Part shown: positions 5,312 through 6,000 of the stretch, in pieces
Position numbering within the stretch: position 1 is the stretch's first letter
Layout: each line of letters starts with the position of its first letter
Assembly (NCBI GenBank): GCA_044338255.1
Contig: JBIILZ010000217.1
Location: 1-6,000, forward strand
DNA length: 6,000 bases
From: CAIUVD01 sp044338255
Lineage (GTDB): Bacteria; Planctomycetota; UBA11346
Direction: 5' to 3'
Translations under genes and position numbers: made by a program
The notes under the pieces: model-generated
The model's database searches: none
Seen by the model: the letters and a program-made list of their open reading frames with translations, nothing else
Told to the model about the DNA's origin: nothing

Positions 5312-5313
5312 AC

Positions 5314-5580
5314 ATGGAACGTATTCCTAATCCCAATTGGAGTTACCCCAAGCTGCGTTTCGTTGAAGAAATGACGAGGGCGCTTTCGCTGTACGGCATT
5401 CCACAAAGTGAACCCGAGGCGTGGCGCAACGGTGACGATCCATCCGTCACGGTCATCATCCCGCTTCCATTTCCGACAACGATCCCCGCTCTCCACGCCG
5501 CAACCAAGAGTATCAAGGTTCCGTGGATGCCATGGGTCCACAATGGCAGGTTGGTCTTTCGGTTCGTGGTGAAGCCATGA
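5314..5580 (+). CDS. Hypothetical 88-aa protein in the AlpA-primase operon
   Basis: The frame is open from 5293, but the ATG at 5314 is preferred: it follows the upstream TAA by two bases and has GAAGGG at a suitable distance. The protein of 88 residues contains an N-terminal helix (LRFVEEMTRALSLYG), a strand VTVIIPLPFP, and an aromatic, basic C-terminus (VPWMPWVHNGRLVFRFVVKP). There is no signal peptide and no known motif. It shares an ATGA overlap with the primase-like gene, implying coupled translation and a possible part in the element's replication. I do not recognise the family. Confidence 0.75.
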   Translation: MERIPNPNWSYPKLRFVEEMTRALSLYGIPQSEPEAWRNGDDPSVTVIIPLPFPTTIPALHAATKSIKVPWMPWVHNGRLVFRFVVKP

Positions 5581-5948
5581 GCGCCCTCGACTTCAAAGCC
5601 ATCGCCAGTGCTGCACTTCCGCATGCCCTGGAACTCCTCAACCGCTGGCTTCCCGATGGGGAACTAGCCGGTAAGGAGTATACAGTTCGCAATCCGACCC
5701 GTTATGATCGTAGTCCAGGCTCCTTCCGAGTGAATACAGAAACCGGCGCATTTGCGGATTTTGCAACCTCCGAAAAAGGCGGGGACCTTATCGCGCTTGC
5801 CGCAATGTTGCATGACATTTCACAGACCGAGGCAGCTACCTACCTTGCTGCCGCAATCGGCCTAGAATCGCCGGTGTGGAGTCTCAAAACCTTGGCCGGT
5901 CCAGTCTCAATACTCTGGCCAGTTGTTGGGGTTGGTGTAGCGGTCTGA
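5577..5948 (+). CDS. N-terminal domain of an island primase/helicase, apparently truncated
   Basis: The 123-residue frame starts at the ATG of an ATGA overlap with the gene before it, with GGTGA as SD. Residues 1-97 match the start of large phage and plasmid primase-helicases of mobile elements (the class whose C-terminal part is often DUF927 or a helicase). They show a helix ALELLNRWLPDGEL, then GKEYTVRNPTR, PGSFRVNTETGAFADFA, KGGDLIALAAML and a closing helix SQTEAATYLAAAIGL. The conserved GSF...ADF...GGD pattern is clear. Such proteins run to several hundred residues with toprim and helicase domains; here the frame ends after 26 more residues of unlike, hydrophobic sequence (WPVVGVGVAV). 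The break falls where a repeat structure resembling an insertion-sequence end begins (5875). It is most likely an interrupted gene rather than a natural short protein; a single-domain form cannot be excluded. Confidence 0.7.
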   Translation: MSALDFKAIASAALPHALELLNRWLPDGELAGKEYTVRNPTRYDRSPGSFRVNTETGAFADFATSEKGGDLIALAAMLHDISQTEAATYLAAAIGLESPVWSLKTLAGPVSILWPVVGVGVAV

Positions 5949-6000
5949 TCAGGTTTGGCTATGGTGCAGGCGTGCCGGTCGGAGGGAGGAACCCAGGTGG
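5875..6000. mobile_element. Possible left end of an insertion sequence inside the primase gene
   Basis: From TGTGGA at 5875 two imperfect tandem repeats of 23 bases follow (5880-5902 and 5903-5925), both starting AGTCTCAA and sharing CTTGGCC/CTGGCC; 17 of the first 21 positions agree. Tandem transposase-binding repeats behind a terminal TGT are known for IS21-family and Tn7-type ends. No gene resemblance to primase continues past this point. A frame opening at ATG 5960 runs off the window and cannot be judged. The other end lies outside the window, so inverted ends and target duplication cannot be checked here. Confidence 0.35.

Noticed and set aside
5960..6000. Start of a transposase gene at ATG 5960
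   Set aside because: Only 13 codons are visible, with no SD and no recognisable motif.

Overview
This window looks like a junction between bacterial chromosome and an integrated genetic island. The coding style (GTG/ATG starts with SD sites, moderate-to-high GC genes in AT-richer spacers, a P4-type integrase, Rpn-like proteins with reiterated AQGV tails) suggests a proteobacterium, most likely a gammaproteobacterium. A purple sulfur bacterium or relative is a guess from the Rpn-like family; nothing here fixes the species.

Left part (1-2495), apparently chromosomal and littered with old mobile-element traces. A truncated, nonsense-mutated 3' copy of an Rpn-like gene (144-441, minus) is followed by a small gene for a secreted protein (643-996, plus). 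Next come a gene-free stretch holding a 197-bp element with 35-bp terminal inverted repeats (1063-1259) and a strong hairpin (1351-1393). The intact Rpn-like gene (1443-2390, minus) follows. It and the remnant share the same 3' third but differ in the number of in-frame 12-bp repeats (6 versus 4).

Junction (about 2450-2565). On the minus strand there is a tRNA-like 3' end (T arm, CCA) followed at once by a textbook rho-independent terminator, but no convincing anticodon arm upstream. The polarity fits an attachment-site remnant: the tRNA's natural downstream flank lies to the left and the island to the right.

Right part (2540-6000), island. A tyrosine recombinase with all catalytic residues (2715-4103) is preceded by an array of GTAGGAT repeats. 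After a 312-nt gap with a possible gene remnant comes an unrecognised 182-aa protein with a coiled coil and a winged-helix-like C-terminus (4415-4963). Then comes a tightly packed set on the plus strand: an AlpA/excisionase-like HTH protein (5057-5311), an 88-aa unknown (5314-5580) and the N-terminal domain of a phage/plasmid-type primase-helicase (5577-5948), the last two overlapping by ATGA. The primase reading frame stops after 123 codons. Just where its family resemblance ends, two 23-bp tandem repeats begin after a TGT, suggesting an insertion sequence has interrupted it.

Working model: integrase plus AlpA-like factor control integration and excision, and the primase once served replication of the excised element, now probably broken. 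I see no clear new defence or metabolic system. The most unusual items are the uncharacterised 182-aa protein, the hairpins covering start sites, and the repeat-length variation between Rpn-like copies.
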